The notes under the pieces were generated by a model. The model worked only from the letters and a program-made list of their open reading frames with translations. It was not told the DNA's origin and did not search any database. The position numbers and the translations under genes were made by a program. A DNA stretch of 40,623 nucleotides. Origin: Achromatium sp. WMS2 (lineage in GTDB: Bacteria > Pseudomonadota > Gammaproteobacteria > Chromatiales > Chromatiaceae). Positions 8,467-16,688 of the stretch are shown in pieces; position 1 is the stretch's first letter; every line of letters starts with the position of its first letter. The stretch covers positions 1 through 40,623 of the forward strand of contig JXSN01000003.1 in assembly GCA_001276605.1 (NCBI GenBank), read 5' to 3'.

Positions 8467-8523
8467 GACAGTTTTCGCGCATAATGGCCAAAACTGTCGT
8501 GGTCTGTGCCAGTGGGCTGGCAC
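8467..8523. repeat. Tandem perfect hairpins between slyD and glmU
   Basis: Two perfect inverted repeats lie side by side. At 8467-8498, GACAGTTTT and AAAACTGTC are separated by 14 bases. At 8506-8523, GTGCCAG and CTGGCAC are separated by 4 bases. They follow the slyD stop by about 125 bases and precede the glmU start by about 100 bases in transcript order. Neither is followed by a T run on the minus strand, so a simple intrinsic terminator is unlikely. They may be a repeat element, an mRNA-stabilising structure or a factor-dependent processing site. Confidence 0.55.
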
Positions 8524-8649
8524 TGCCTATGCTTAGTGGTCAAAATTGAAGGTTGAACTATCTAGGAATCAGCATAACCTGATAGTTATTTTAACATAAG
8601 ATTATCGATAATAAAAGTATGTTATCTAATGTTGGTAATGCCTGAAGCT

Positions 8650-9141
8650 CTAGTGGTACATCATGGGATTAATAGGTACGGTGCCGAGATCTTCCTTGGT
8701 AGCGTCTCTGACTTCTAGTATTCTGACATGTACCTTTAGTGTCTTGCCGGCCATGGGGTGATTACCGTCTACTGTTAGGTGACCATTGGCAATGCGGGTT
8801 ACATAGAAATTTTTAATGTCGCCGGCATCGTTTTGCATGGGGACGGCAGCACCAAGATGACGAAATTCTTCAGGTACATTATCAAGTTCATCGGTAAACG
8901 TCAGGTTGGGGTCGTATTGTCCAAAACCATTTTCAGGCGCAACCATCAATTCTATAGTATCGCCTACACTTCTGCCGAGTACGGCTTCTTCCATGCCGCC
9001 AATTAAGGTTTGTGGACCGCCATAAACGTAACCTATAGGTAAATCATTGTGTTCTAGTAGGGTATTTTCTTCACGATCGTATATGGTATAGGTAATAGCC
9101 ACAAATTTACCTGGTTGTACAACTTCAGTATTTTTGGTCAT
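8650..9141 (-). CDS. slyD: FKBP-type peptidyl-prolyl isomerase, SlyD-like
   Basis: The 163-residue cytoplasmic proline isomerase/chaperone shows the FKBP-SlyD pattern. An FKBP half (GKFVAITYTIYDREENTLLEH, GGPQTLIGGMEEAVLG) is followed by the inserted IF chaperone domain (about 75-130) and the returning strand LTVDGNHPMAGKTLKVHV, a hallmark of the family. The long His/Cys-rich metal-binding tail of E. coli SlyD is missing; the protein ends soon after the last strand, as in shorter SlyD-like proteins, so a nickel-delivery role is unlikely. The start is ATG. It is the first gene of the minus-strand set leading to glmU, behind a 739-base non-coding stretch. The gene name is used at family level. 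Confidence 0.88.
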   Translation of the reverse strand: MTKNTEVVQPGKFVAITYTIYDREENTLLEHNDLPIGYVYGGPQTLIGGMEEAVLGRSVGDTIELMVAPENGFGQYDPNLTFTDELDNVPEEFRHLGAAVPMQNDAGDIKNFYVTRIANGHLTVDGNHPMAGKTLKVHVRILEVRDATKEDLGTVPINPMMYH

Positions 9142-9810
9142 GACAGGTTCCTTGGTGCTGCTGAGATGAAATAGTGGTTGTTATTGCTATATTGCATTAT
9201 TTTGGGCTTACATGATGAGTAGATATAAAGTATAATGTGGTCTATACATACTTATACCACTTTAAAGATATTGTAATTGATCGATGTAGAATAAAACCCA
9301 AAATTTTAAGAGATACAAAGCGAAAGTAACAGAAATATTTGGTGATGTCGATAACTTTTGCAGGGTATTTATTTTGAGTTAGCGTTACTACCTGGCTTAT
9401 TCGATAGTAAAATTTTTTGAACATGAGGGTCGAGAGCCTGGTTGCCATGTATAAACCATATATTTTCAACTAATTTAGCGAGTTACAAATTAACTAGGCG
9501 ATCCATAGGTAATTGTATGTATATTAGGTGTTCAAACTTGGGGAATGAGGGTGATATTCGACCATTTTTAGCCTTGGCCTAAATTGTTTACAGCAAGTTT
9601 GGTATAAAATAACATATGGTATTATTTGGATAGTAGTTAGAATCTCTTTCTTGCATTGCCACGCGCTTAAGACTTATTTGATGATGTTTTGCATGTTCAT
9701 TGTCTATGATTCTATCGCTATTGTTGAGAGTTAGTGCTACTTTAGTGTGACTAGCTGGAGCCCGATTGCTAGAACCGTTAAAAATCAAAAATACAAACAG
9801 TAATATTACT

Positions 9811-9828
9811 GTAACATGAAACTGTCAT
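9811..9828 (+). promoter_or_regulatory. Pho-box-like PhoB binding site
   Basis: The sequence GTAACATGAAACTGTCAT ends 52 bases before the phoB start. Compared with the Pho box (two 7-base CTGTCAT units joined by an A/T-rich 4-base spacer), the second unit is perfect and the first shares T and CAT; the spacing of 11 is correct. phoB is autoregulated through such a box in several gammaproteobacteria. I cannot place a clear -10 downstream, so the start of transcription is unknown. Confidence 0.5.
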
Positions 9829-9865
9829 TATGTTTTGAGTTGCACCTTCCGCCACAGGCAAAATT

Positions 9866-9880
9866 AACAGGGGCCCTGTT
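9866..9880 (+). promoter_or_regulatory. Hairpin enclosing the phoB ribosome-binding site
   Basis: The 15 bases directly before the phoB ATG, AACAGGGGCCCTGTT, can fold as a 6-bp stem (AACAGG with CCTGTT) around GGC. The only Shine-Dalgarno-like AGGGG lies in the left arm and loop, so folding would hide it. Translational control is an inference; the stem is short. Confidence 0.4.
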
Positions 9881-10576
9881 ATGATTGAAGAAACTGTCCT
9901 TATTGTCGATGATGAGCCTGATATCCGCGAAATTATCCGCTTTGCCCTAGAAAACGCTAACTATAAAGTTTTAGAAGCCGGCCATGTGGAGGAAGCCAGA
10001 AAACACATAGCCACGGCTATTCCAGATTTAATTTTATTGGACTGGATGTTACCTGGACGCTCTGGTCTAGAGTTTGCTCAACAATTAAGGCAGAATCCCA
10101 AGACTAAAAATGTTTCCATAATCATGGTTAGTGCCCGTGGTGATGAGGAGGATAAAATACGGGGTTTGGACAAGGGCAAGGTTGATGATTACATCATTAA
10201 GCCGTTTTCTACCAGGGAGCTAGTATCCAGGGTGCGCGCTGTGCTGCGCCGGATTGGTCACGAAGAAACTACTGGTCATGTGGAAATATCCGGTCTAAAA
10301 ATAGACCATGCTAGCCGCAGGGTAACCGTCGGTGGTGAGCATCTGGAAGTTGCGCCCATCGAGTATCGGCTGTTGCACTTTTTTATGACTCATGCCGATC
10401 GCGCTTTTACTCGGTCGCAACTTTTGGATAATGTTTGGGGCGACCAAGCCTATCTGGATGAACGTACGGTAGACGTACACATACGACGCCTGCGTAAGGC
10501 ACTGGAACCAACTGGCCACGACCAACTATTGCAGACGGTACGCGGTATGGGCTATCGTTTTTCGGATAAAAGCTAA
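9881..10576 (+). CDS. phoB: Phosphate-regulon response regulator PhoB
   Basis: This 231-residue OmpR/PhoB-family regulator has a receiver domain at 1-120 with the acidic pocket Asp10/Asp11, phospho-acceptor Asp54 in LLDWMLPGRSG, Ser84 and Lys107 in DDYIIKPFS. A winged-helix DNA-binding domain (about 130-231) ends RTVDVHIRRLRKAL and VRGMGYRF. The LLDWMLPG and VEISGLKID segments are those of PhoB rather than OmpR. When phosphorylated by PhoR it activates phosphate-starvation genes. A Pho-box-like site precedes it. The usual phoR partner does not follow; a tRNA gene on the opposite strand does, so its kinase must lie elsewhere. Confidence 0.92.
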   Translation: MIEETVLIVDDEPDIREIIRFALENANYKVLEAGHVEEARKHIATAIPDLILLDWMLPGRSGLEFAQQLRQNPKTKNVSIIMVSARGDEEDKIRGLDKGKVDDYIIKPFSTRELVSRVRAVLRRIGHEETTGHVEISGLKIDHASRRVTVGGEHLEVAPIEYRLLHFFMTHADRAFTRSQLLDNVWGDQAYLDERTVDVHIRRLRKALEPTGHDQLLQTVRGMGYRFSDKS

Positions 10577-10638
10577 AAACTGCGGTGTTAAAAACGTCTA
10601 GCTGCATCTTATGTGGAGATACAGAAGCTGATGCTATC

Positions 10639-10725
10639 TGGTGCCCGAGAGAGGACTTGAACCTCCACAAGCGTTAGCTTGCTAGAACCTGAATCTAGTG
10701 CGTCTACCAATTCCGCCACCCGGGC
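10639..10725 (-). tRNA. tRNA-Leu (anticodon CAG)
   Basis: The 87-base gene includes an encoded CCA (10639-10641 as TGG on the plus strand). The acceptor stem pairs GCCCGGG with CTCGGGC (one G-U). The D-arm region is GCGGAATTGGTAGACGC; the anticodon stem-loop CTAGATTCAGGTTCTAG exposes CAG. A long variable arm, as in class II leucine tRNAs, is followed by the T-loop GGTTCAAGTCC. It decodes CUG. It lies between phoB and rnr on the opposite strand, with its own promoter at 10762-10790. tRNA genes are common integration sites, but I see no integrase or duplicated 3' end here. Confidence 0.97.
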
Positions 10726-10761
10726 CTATCACAACGTTCGCAAGTTTTCGACTTGAGGTAT

Positions 10762-10790
10762 AATTTACTTAAGACAATTCTTGTTGTCAA
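10762..10790 (-). promoter_or_regulatory. Sigma70-type promoter of tRNA-Leu
   Basis: On the minus strand a perfect -35 TTGACA (10785-10790) is separated by 17 bases from TAAATT (10762-10767), placing the transcript start about 30 bases before the tRNA 5' end. It overlaps the proposed rnr promoter on the other strand. Confidence 0.6.
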
Positions 10791-10799
10791 CTGTATAAT
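10771..10799 (+). promoter_or_regulatory. Sigma70-type promoter of rnr
   Basis: A perfect -10 TATAAT (10794-10799) is preceded at 17 bases by AAGACA (10771-10776), four of six to consensus. This would start transcription about 35 bases before the GTG start of rnr. It shares DNA with the divergent tRNA-Leu promoter, so the two could interfere. Confidence 0.5.
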
Positions 10800-10839
10800 C
10801 GCATTTTTTTAAGATCAGAAGAATTTCAGAACTTTTAAC

Positions 10840-13044
10840 GTGACTAAACGCGACAAAAAACGCCCTGGTGGGTCTCGCGATCCACATTGGGCCAGAGAGG
10901 CTAAAAAATATCCTAATCCTATTCCATCGCGCGAATTCATTCAACAGGTATTAAATGAGCAAGGGCCTTTAAATTTTGAGCAGTTAGCCCAAACCCTAAA
11001 GCTGCATAAAGACCAAGATCAAGAGGCTTTAAGGCGTAGGCTGCTAGCCATGACTCGTGCGGGCCAACTGTTGGAAAATAGGCGCGGGGTGTACTGTCCA
11101 ATAAACACTCGTGATCTTGTGGCAGGCAGAATAATAGGGCATCCAGACGGTTTTGGGTTTTTAAAACCAGATTCACCAGGTGAAGATGTGTTTATTTCGG
11201 CCCGTGAGATGCGTTGTCTATTTCACGACGATCGGGCTGTGGTACAGATTACCGGTCAAGATCGGCGCGGGCGTACCGAAGGTACCATAGTAGAAATTTT
11301 AGAACGCAATACCAAACAAGTGGTAGGACGCTTACATCAGGAAAGTGGGGTTGGTTTTTTAGTTCCAGATAACAAACGGATACACCATGATATCATAATT
11401 CCTCGCACGGCCTTAAGTGGTGCTCAACAGGGCCAAATTGTGGTGGTGGAAATTGTAGAGCAGCCTACTAAGCGTACCCAACCCATAGGCAAAATAGTGG
11501 AGGTATTGGGGGAACATATGGCGGTTGGTATGGAAACCGACATTGCTATTCGAGCCTTTGAGTTACCAACTATTTGGCCACAAGCTGTGGAACAGGAGAT
11601 TGCGCGCCTGGACGCTGCTAGCCCTATCAATATTGAGCCAGAGCGTGAAGATCTTAGATCCAAACATTTGATAACTATAGATGGGGCTGATGCTAGAGAC
11701 TTTGATGATGCAGTGTACTGCGAAAAAACCCCTAAAGGTTATAGACTTCTTGTAGGTATCGCAGATGTGTCAAGCTATGTGGCACCGGATAGCGCACTGG
11801 ATCAAGAGGCATATCAACGTGGGACCTCGGTTTATTTTCCAGATCGGGTTATTCCCATGCTGCCAGAGATATTATCTAATGAATTATGCTCTTTAAAACC
11901 TAATGTGGACCGCCGCTGTTTAGCTTGTGAATTATACATTAATTCTGAGGGGCGTATTATTCGCTCACGCTTTTTCCCTGCTATCATGCGTTCGTACGCT
12001 CGTTTGACCTATGACCAAGTAGCTGCGATCCTAGAGTCTGGAACTAGTACCGACGAATTGCAAGCGGCTTCTGAAGAGTTACTAGCGTCTTTGCAGCACT
12101 TGCAGGCTTTGTATCAGGTTTTAGATGCTGCTCGCCACAAGCGTGGAGCTATCGATTTTGAACTGACAGAGACTAGATTTGAATTTGATGCCCAGGGCAA
12201 AATTGTTAAGATTCATCCCCTGATACGTAATCAGGCGCATCGTATAATTGAAGAGTGTATGCTTGCAGCTAATGTTGCTGCTGCGCGACTTTTGGAACGT
12301 AAGCGAATCCAGACTTTGTATCGAATTCATCAAGGTCCTACTCCCGAGAAGCTCAGTGATTTGAGGACTTTTTTAGGGGAACTTGGGTTGGGGCTTCCAG
12401 GTGGCGACAAGCCTCAAGCTCAAGATTATGCTGCTTTAATGCATAAAATCCAAGAGCGTCAAGACAAACACCTGATCCAAACCGTGATGCTGCGGTCTTT
12501 AGCCCAGGCGGTGTATACCACTGATAACTTAGGGCATTTTGGTCTGGCTTATCCGGCGTATACCCATTTTACTTCTCCAATCCGGCGTTATCCAGATTTA
12601 ATGGTACATCGTACTATAAAACACCTGTTGGCGGCTGGTACGGCTGAGGATTTTAGCTACTCGCCTACGCAACTTAAAACCATAGGTGAACATTGTTCTA
12701 CCACTGAGCGGCGGGCGGATGAGGCGACTTGGGATGCGGTTGCCTGGTTAAAATGTGAGTATATGCGGGATCGAGTTGGTGAAAGCCATTTTGGAACTAT
12801 ATCAGGTGTTAGCTCTTTTGGTATTTTTGTACAATTAGATACTATTCATGTAGATGGGTTGGTGCATGTCACTAATTTAGACAATGATTATTACCATTTT
12901 GATCGTATAGGTTGCCGCTTAACTGGCGAACGCACGGGCAAAATTTACCGTCTAGGCGACAGAGTTCAGGTTACGGTAGCTGCGGTAAACTTGGATGAGC
13001 GCAAAATAGATTTTTTGTTGGCCAAAAAGAAAAAGAACACTTGA
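10840..13044 (+). CDS. rnr: Ribonuclease R
   Basis: RNase R is the processive 3'-5' exoribonuclease that degrades structured RNA. The 734-residue protein has an N-terminal winged-helix region (about 28-90), two cold-shock-like domains (about 90-240), the RNB catalytic domain and a C-terminal S1 domain (about 645-725, GTISGVSSFGIFVQLD). The metal-binding Asp cluster DGADARDFDD gives Asp281, 287, 289 and 290, matching the E. coli enzyme with an offset of nine. The Lys-rich tail after S1 is very short (AKKKKNT), whereas E. coli has a long basic tail; helicase-like activity may therefore differ. The start is GTG and the Shine-Dalgarno is weak. The gene is convergent with lpxB. Confidence 0.96.
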   Translation: MTKRDKKRPGGSRDPHWAREAKKYPNPIPSREFIQQVLNEQGPLNFEQLAQTLKLHKDQDQEALRRRLLAMTRAGQLLENRRGVYCPINTRDLVAGRIIGHPDGFGFLKPDSPGEDVFISAREMRCLFHDDRAVVQITGQDRRGRTEGTIVEILERNTKQVVGRLHQESGVGFLVPDNKRIHHDIIIPRTALSGAQQGQIVVVEIVEQPTKRTQPIGKIVEVLGEHMAVGMETDIAIRAFELPTIWPQAVEQEIARLDAASPINIEPEREDLRSKHLITIDGADARDFDDAVYCEKTPKGYRLLVGIADVSSYVAPDSALDQEAYQRGTSVYFPDRVIPMLPEILSNELCSLKPNVDRRCLACELYINSEGRIIRSRFFPAIMRSYARLTYDQVAAILESGTSTDELQAASEELLASLQHLQALYQVLDAARHKRGAIDFELTETRFEFDAQGKIVKIHPLIRNQAHRIIEECMLAANVAAARLLERKRIQTLYRIHQGPTPEKLSDLRTFLGELGLGLPGGDKPQAQDYAALMHKIQERQDKHLIQTVMLRSLAQAVYTTDNLGHFGLAYPAYTHFTSPIRRYPDLMVHRTIKHLLAAGTAEDFSYSPTQLKTIGEHCSTTERRADEATWDAVAWLKCEYMRDRVGESHFGTISGVSSFGIFVQLDTIHVDGLVHVTNLDNDYYHFDRIGCRLTGERTGKIYRLGDRVQVTVAAVNLDERKIDFLLAKKKKNT

Positions 13045-13111
13045 GGTGTATTACTCATCCAATAATTATGTGGTTGACAAAGATTAAACTGGTGTTCTTA
13101 TTACCATATAC

Positions 13112-14278
13112 TTAGTGTTGGTTTTTGGTATTGATTAATCCCATAATTGCTATAGCAGCTTTTTGCTGTGAATTGCAATGCAGTTGTTTGTGAACCTGGG
13201 TATATTGATTTTGGATGTTTATTATCAACTCAGGATTATCTAAAAACTTGAGAATAGCTGGCCCTAAGAGTTCTGGATTGCATGATTTTTGAATAAATTC
13301 TGGGGCTAATGGGGCAGCTGCTAGTAAATTGGCAAGGGCTATATATTGGACTTTCACTAATTTCAGAGCTGTCACTAGTTTGTAGGTAATATGGTTAATT
13401 TTATAGGCAACGACCATAGGTCGTTTGTGCAACATTGCTTCTAAAGTTGCTGTACCAGAGGCTGTTAACACAACATCGGCTGCGGACAATACGCCGTGAC
13501 TATTTTCTTGCACCAAATGCAAGGGAAATTGCAGGCCTAGTTGCTGGTAGGTATCAGTGATTATTTGCCTAATATTATTGTTAACCACAGGGATAACAAA
13601 TATCAGCTGGGGTTTGTGTTTTAAACACCATTGAGCGGTTTGTAGAAACGGGGGGGTTAGCCTTTTGGCTTCACTGGTACGACTACCTGGGAGAATTGCA
13701 ATGACAGTTTTAGCATTAGGTAAGCCTAATTGCTGTCTAGCAGCAATTTTATCGGGTAAACCTAGGGGAATTAGCTCGGCTAATTGATGCCCAATGTACT
13801 CTGCTGCGATATGGTGTTGCCTTAAAATTGGTTCTTCAAATGGAAAGACACTTAACACCAAGTCGGTGGCTTTGCGCAGAATCTTGACCCGTTGCGGGCG
13901 CCATGCCCAAATTGTGGGACTTACGTAATGCACTGTGAGGATACCGGCTTGGTGCAGGCGTAGTTCCAAAGGTAAGTTGAAATCTGGAGCGTCGATGCCA
14001 ATAAAAACATCTGGTGGATTGTTGATAAAGTATTGGATGAGTTGGCGGCGAATTTGCAATAATCTCGGTATATGTAATATAACCTCTGCTAAGCCCATTA
14101 CTGATAAGTGATCCATGGGGATTAGGCTGTGGCAGCCAGCGGCTTGCATCTGTGGACCGCCTACACCAGTGAAAGTAATTGCACGATTAAGCCGTTTTAA
14201 GGCTGTGATTAGTCCGGCGCCCAGCTGATCGCCGGAAGGCTCGTTGGCCACGATCCCGATGCGGATTGCACCATGCAA
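13112..14278 (-). CDS. lpxB: Lipid-A-disaccharide synthase
   Basis: LpxB condenses UDP-2,3-diacylglucosamine with lipid X to form lipid A disaccharide at the cytoplasmic membrane. The 388-residue protein shows the family's opening (IGIVANEPSGDQLGAGLI in place of AGExSGD), FTGVGGPQMQAAGC, PDVFIGIDAPDFNLPLE, HYVSPTIWAWRPQR and LPGSRTSEAKRL, followed by TASGTATLEAMLHKRPMVVAYK. No in-frame ATG precedes the conserved N-terminus before an upstream stop, so the TTG at 14278 is the likely start. It is the last gene of the rseP-to-lpxB cluster, 87 bases after lpxA, and is convergent with rnr. rnhB, which often follows lpxB in gammaproteobacteria, is not here. Confidence 0.95.
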   Translation of the reverse strand: MHGAIRIGIVANEPSGDQLGAGLITALKRLNRAITFTGVGGPQMQAAGCHSLIPMDHLSVMGLAEVILHIPRLLQIRRQLIQYFINNPPDVFIGIDAPDFNLPLELRLHQAGILTVHYVSPTIWAWRPQRVKILRKATDLVLSVFPFEEPILRQHHIAAEYIGHQLAELIPLGLPDKIAARQQLGLPNAKTVIAILPGSRTSEAKRLTPPFLQTAQWCLKHKPQLIFVIPVVNNNIRQIITDTYQQLGLQFPLHLVQENSHGVLSAADVVLTASGTATLEAMLHKRPMVVAYKINHITYKLVTALKLVKVQYIALANLLAAAPLAPEFIQKSCNPELLGPAILKFLDNPELIINIQNQYTQVHKQLHCNSQQKAAIAIMGLINTKNQH

Positions 14279-14365
14279 TAAGCTGGGGTGTAGGTTGTTG
14301 ATTGTAAAGTTATTATTAATGGGGACTTAGATCGTTGGTTAAGTTCTAAACTGTGAATTTAACAG

Positions 14366-15136
14366 TTAGCGAGTAATACTGCGGGTACTGGCGATAATAA
14401 AATCTGCCATAAAGCGTACTTCAGGGCATTCACGTTTCATGTCTTCCATGAGGTCTAGGGCTTCCTCTAGGCGCATGCCGGACAGATACAGTAATCGATA
14501 GGCACGTTTGATACATTGAATCGTTTCTGGTGTAAAGGCTCGCCTTTTAAGGCCTTCGATGTTGATCCCCCTGGCCTCGGCAGGGTGACCAGCTACGGTT
14601 ATAAAGGGAGGGACGTCTTTGGTTAATACTGAACCCATGGCACTAAAGCTATGTTTACCAATTTTACAAAATTGGTGTACTATGGCAAAACCGCCGAGGA
14701 TAGCCCAATCCTCTATAGTTACGTGCCCGCCAAGGGATGCTGCATTGGCCATGATTACGTTGTTACCTACTTGACAATCATGAGCGATATGCACATATGC
14801 CATAAATAGACCGTCGTTACCTATGCGAGTAGTACCTCCCCCCTGCATAGTGCCACGATTTATAGTTACAAATTCACGTATAGTATTGTTATCGCCGATA
14901 TCTAATTGTGTACGTTCACCGCCGTATTTGCGATCTTGTGGATCATCTCCAATTGAGGCAAATTGAAAAATTTTATTATTTTTGCCGATACGTGTCGGAC
15001 CTTTGATAAATGTGTGGGCTCCTACAGAGCTATCGCGTCCTATCTCGACATGTGGACCTATGATAGCAAATGGCCCAACTTTGACGTTTTCGTCCAACTT
15101 TGCTTTAGAATCTACAACAGCTCTAGCATCTATCAA
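14366..15136 (-). CDS. lpxA: UDP-N-acetylglucosamine acyltransferase
   Basis: LpxA performs the first step of lipid A synthesis, moving 3-hydroxyacyl from ACP to UDP-GlcNAc. The protein is a left-handed beta-helix of hexapeptide repeats followed by a C-terminal helical domain from about residue 190. The catalytic His is His119 in HIAHDCQVGN, and GHPAEARGINIEGLKRR is present. The TTG at 15136 is chosen: it gives MIDARAVVD, the family's normal N-terminus, and 256 residues; it lies two bases after the fabZ stop; and AGGGA is correctly placed upstream. A longer frame back to 15208 would overlap fabZ by 70 bases and add an unrelated basic peptide. Translational coupling to fabZ is likely. Confidence 0.96.
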   Translation of the reverse strand: MIDARAVVDSKAKLDENVKVGPFAIIGPHVEIGRDSSVGAHTFIKGPTRIGKNNKIFQFASIGDDPQDRKYGGERTQLDIGDNNTIREFVTINRGTMQGGGTTRIGNDGLFMAYVHIAHDCQVGNNVIMANAASLGGHVTIEDWAILGGFAIVHQFCKIGKHSFSAMGSVLTKDVPPFITVAGHPAEARGINIEGLKRRAFTPETIQCIKRAYRLLYLSGMRLEEALDLMEDMKRECPEVRFMADFIIASTRSITR

Positions 15137-15138
15137 GC

Positions 15139-15582
15139 CTAAAAATCCCTGGCCGTGCACATTATATCGGCAGTAGCAGCAATTTTTCCGTCTACGCGTG
15201 CTTCGCAACTAAAACGCCAAATACCGCGCTTAACTGTAATTAGGTTTGCTTCTAAGTGCAGTTGGTCCCCAGGTTCCACTGGGCGTTTAAATCTGGCATT
15301 GTCGATACCAACAAAATAGTATAACGAATTAGAGCCTATCAAGTCTGGCCTTGATTCCATGGCTAATAACCCGGTAGCTTGGGCCATAGCTTCCACTATC
15401 AGTACACCAGGCATAACCGGACGTACTGGGAAATGGCCAGTAAAGAAAGGTTCGTTATAGGTTACGTTTTTATATGCTAAAAGTCTTTGATCTGGTTCAA
15501 ACTCTAGCACTCTGTCAATCAAGAGGAATGGGTAGCGGTGCGGCAACAGGCTCAACACCTTGTGGATATCCATCGTTTTCAA
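15139..15582 (-). CDS. fabZ: (3R)-hydroxyacyl-ACP dehydratase
   Basis: FabZ dehydrates 3-hydroxyacyl-ACP in fatty acid synthesis, competing with LpxA and LpxD for the same acyl substrate, which explains the shared operon. The 147-residue hot-dog-fold protein has [21 protein letters not shown] at the start and active-site His50 and Glu64 in [20 protein letters not shown]. The start is probably TTG at 15582 because a perfect AGGAGG lies five bases upstream. The in-frame ATG at 15573 is possible but would be 14 bases from it. It lies 15 bases after lpxD and two bases before lpxA. Confidence 0.96.
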   Translation of the reverse strand: MKTMDIHKVLSLLPHRYPFLLIDRVLEFEPDQRLLAYKNVTYNEPFFTGHFPVRPVMPGVLIVEAMAQATGLLAMESRPDLIGSNSLYYFVGIDNARFKRPVEPGDQLHLEANLITVKRGIWRFSCEARVDGKIAATADIMCTARDF

Positions 15583-15597
15583 TGTGACCTCCTAAAC

Positions 15598-16683
15598 TCA
15601 GATATCAGGTGTCGTTTTATCATGTATTTCCTCCGTCGGTTCGTTTAGAGCTCTGCCCGCAACCAGAAGCTCTAGTTGCCGCACTTTACGCGCTAGTTCG
15701 TCAAGATGACGTAGGCGTGTTACATTGCGTCGCCACAAAGGATCCGGGTCCACAGGTAATACTCCGCCATAATAACCTGGGTTATCTATATTTTTAGTAA
15801 CTTTTGAGCCGGCTGCTAAGCACACTTTGTCGCTTATTTCTAAGTGACCGGCAATTCCTACATCACCACCTATTAAGCAGTTGTTTCCAATTTTAGTGGA
15901 TCCTGAGATGCCCGTACATGCTACCACTGCTGTATTTTTTCCAATGTGAACATTGTGGCCAATCTGAATCAAATTGTCGAGTATAGCACCATCGGCGATT
16001 GTGGTGTCATTTAAACTGCCACGATCTATAGTTGTATTAGCTCCAATTTCCACATTATTACCAATAACAACACGTCCTAACTGAGGAATTGGTACCCAGC
16101 AATCAGTATCTTGTGCAAAACCAAAGCCATCAGCCCCGATTACTGCACCGGGTTGTATTTTGACGTTATTTCCTAGTTTGGTATCACTGCATAGGGTGAC
16201 CCTAGCTACTAGGCGTGATTTAGCACCGATCAGGCAATTTGCCTCCACAACGCATGATGGGCCAATAAACACATCTTCCGCGATAATAACTTGAGGCCCA
16301 ATAACTGTTTGCGGTCCAATCCATGCTGTTGGATCTATGCACGCACTAGGGTCTACAACAGCACTGGGATGTATGCCTGACATTTTAATGCTATCATTGC
16401 TGAAGATTACGTGCATAGCACGGGCATAAGCTAGTTTAGGGTTTGCGTGTAACAGTATAGCACAGGGGCATTCCTGTACGTGTTCTGCAGATAATATTAC
16501 GGCACTGGCTTGGGTATTGGGCAAAAAAGTTCGGTATTTTCGATGACTTAAGAAGCTCAATGTTCCGGATATGGCTTCCTGCAAGGTTGCCACACCATGC
16601 ACCTCAAGTTCAGGGGCACCCAATAATTGGGCACCAATGAGTTGGGCCAACCTTCCTAGGTTTATGGTTAATCCCTTCCGCAT
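15598..16683 (-). CDS. lpxD: UDP-3-O-(3-hydroxyacyl)glucosamine N-acyltransferase
   Basis: LpxD adds the second 3-hydroxyacyl chain in lipid A synthesis. The 361-residue protein has the N-terminal uridine-binding domain (about 1-100, GTLSFLSHRKYRTFL), a hexapeptide-repeat beta-helix (about 105-320) with the segment IGADGFGFAQD and catalytic His243 in LIQIGHNVHIG (E. coli His239), and a C-terminal helix (LRHLDELARKVRQLE). The start is ATG, five bases after the skp stop. The ~20 residues after the C-terminal helix are an acidic extension of no known role. Confidence 0.96.
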   Translation of the reverse strand: MRKGLTINLGRLAQLIGAQLLGAPELEVHGVATLQEAISGTLSFLSHRKYRTFLPNTQASAVILSAEHVQECPCAILLHANPKLAYARAMHVIFSNDSIKMSGIHPSAVVDPSACIDPTAWIGPQTVIGPQVIIAEDVFIGPSCVVEANCLIGAKSRLVARVTLCSDTKLGNNVKIQPGAVIGADGFGFAQDTDCWVPIPQLGRVVIGNNVEIGANTTIDRGSLNDTTIADGAILDNLIQIGHNVHIGKNTAVVACTGISGSTKIGNNCLIGGDVGIAGHLEISDKVCLAAGSKVTKNIDNPGYYGGVLPVDPDPLWRRNVTRLRHLDELARKVRQLELLVAGRALNEPTEEIHDKTTPDI

Positions 16684-16688
16684 TGTGG

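Larger units (their letters stand above)
9142..9880. other. Non-coding stretch between divergent slyD and phoB
   Basis: This is a 739-base AT-rich region between divergently transcribed genes. The short minus-strand frames inside it (75 and 66 codons) have skewed composition, no Shine-Dalgarno and no recognisable motif, so I do not call them. The only structures I can support are the Pho-box-like site at 9811-9828 and a small hairpin over the phoB ribosome-binding site at 9866-9880. It probably holds promoters for both genes. Confidence 0.6.

Noticed and set aside
8239-8523. 94-codon minus-strand frame overlapping the glmU start
   Set aside because: It covers the hairpins and the 5' end of glmU in another frame; no motif or convincing ribosome-binding site.
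9242-9469. 75-codon minus-strand frame in the slyD-phoB spacer
   Set aside because: AT-driven composition (Lys, Ile, Tyr, Phe), no Shine-Dalgarno and no family resemblance.
10639-10725. Integration site of a genomic island at tRNA-Leu
   Set aside because: No integrase and no duplicated tRNA 3' end nearby; the genes on both sides are core genes.
15137-15208. N-terminal extension of lpxA to 15208
   Set aside because: It would add a basic Cys-rich peptide unlike any LpxA and overlap fabZ by about 70 bases. The TTG at 15136 gives the normal N-terminus with a good Shine-Dalgarno.
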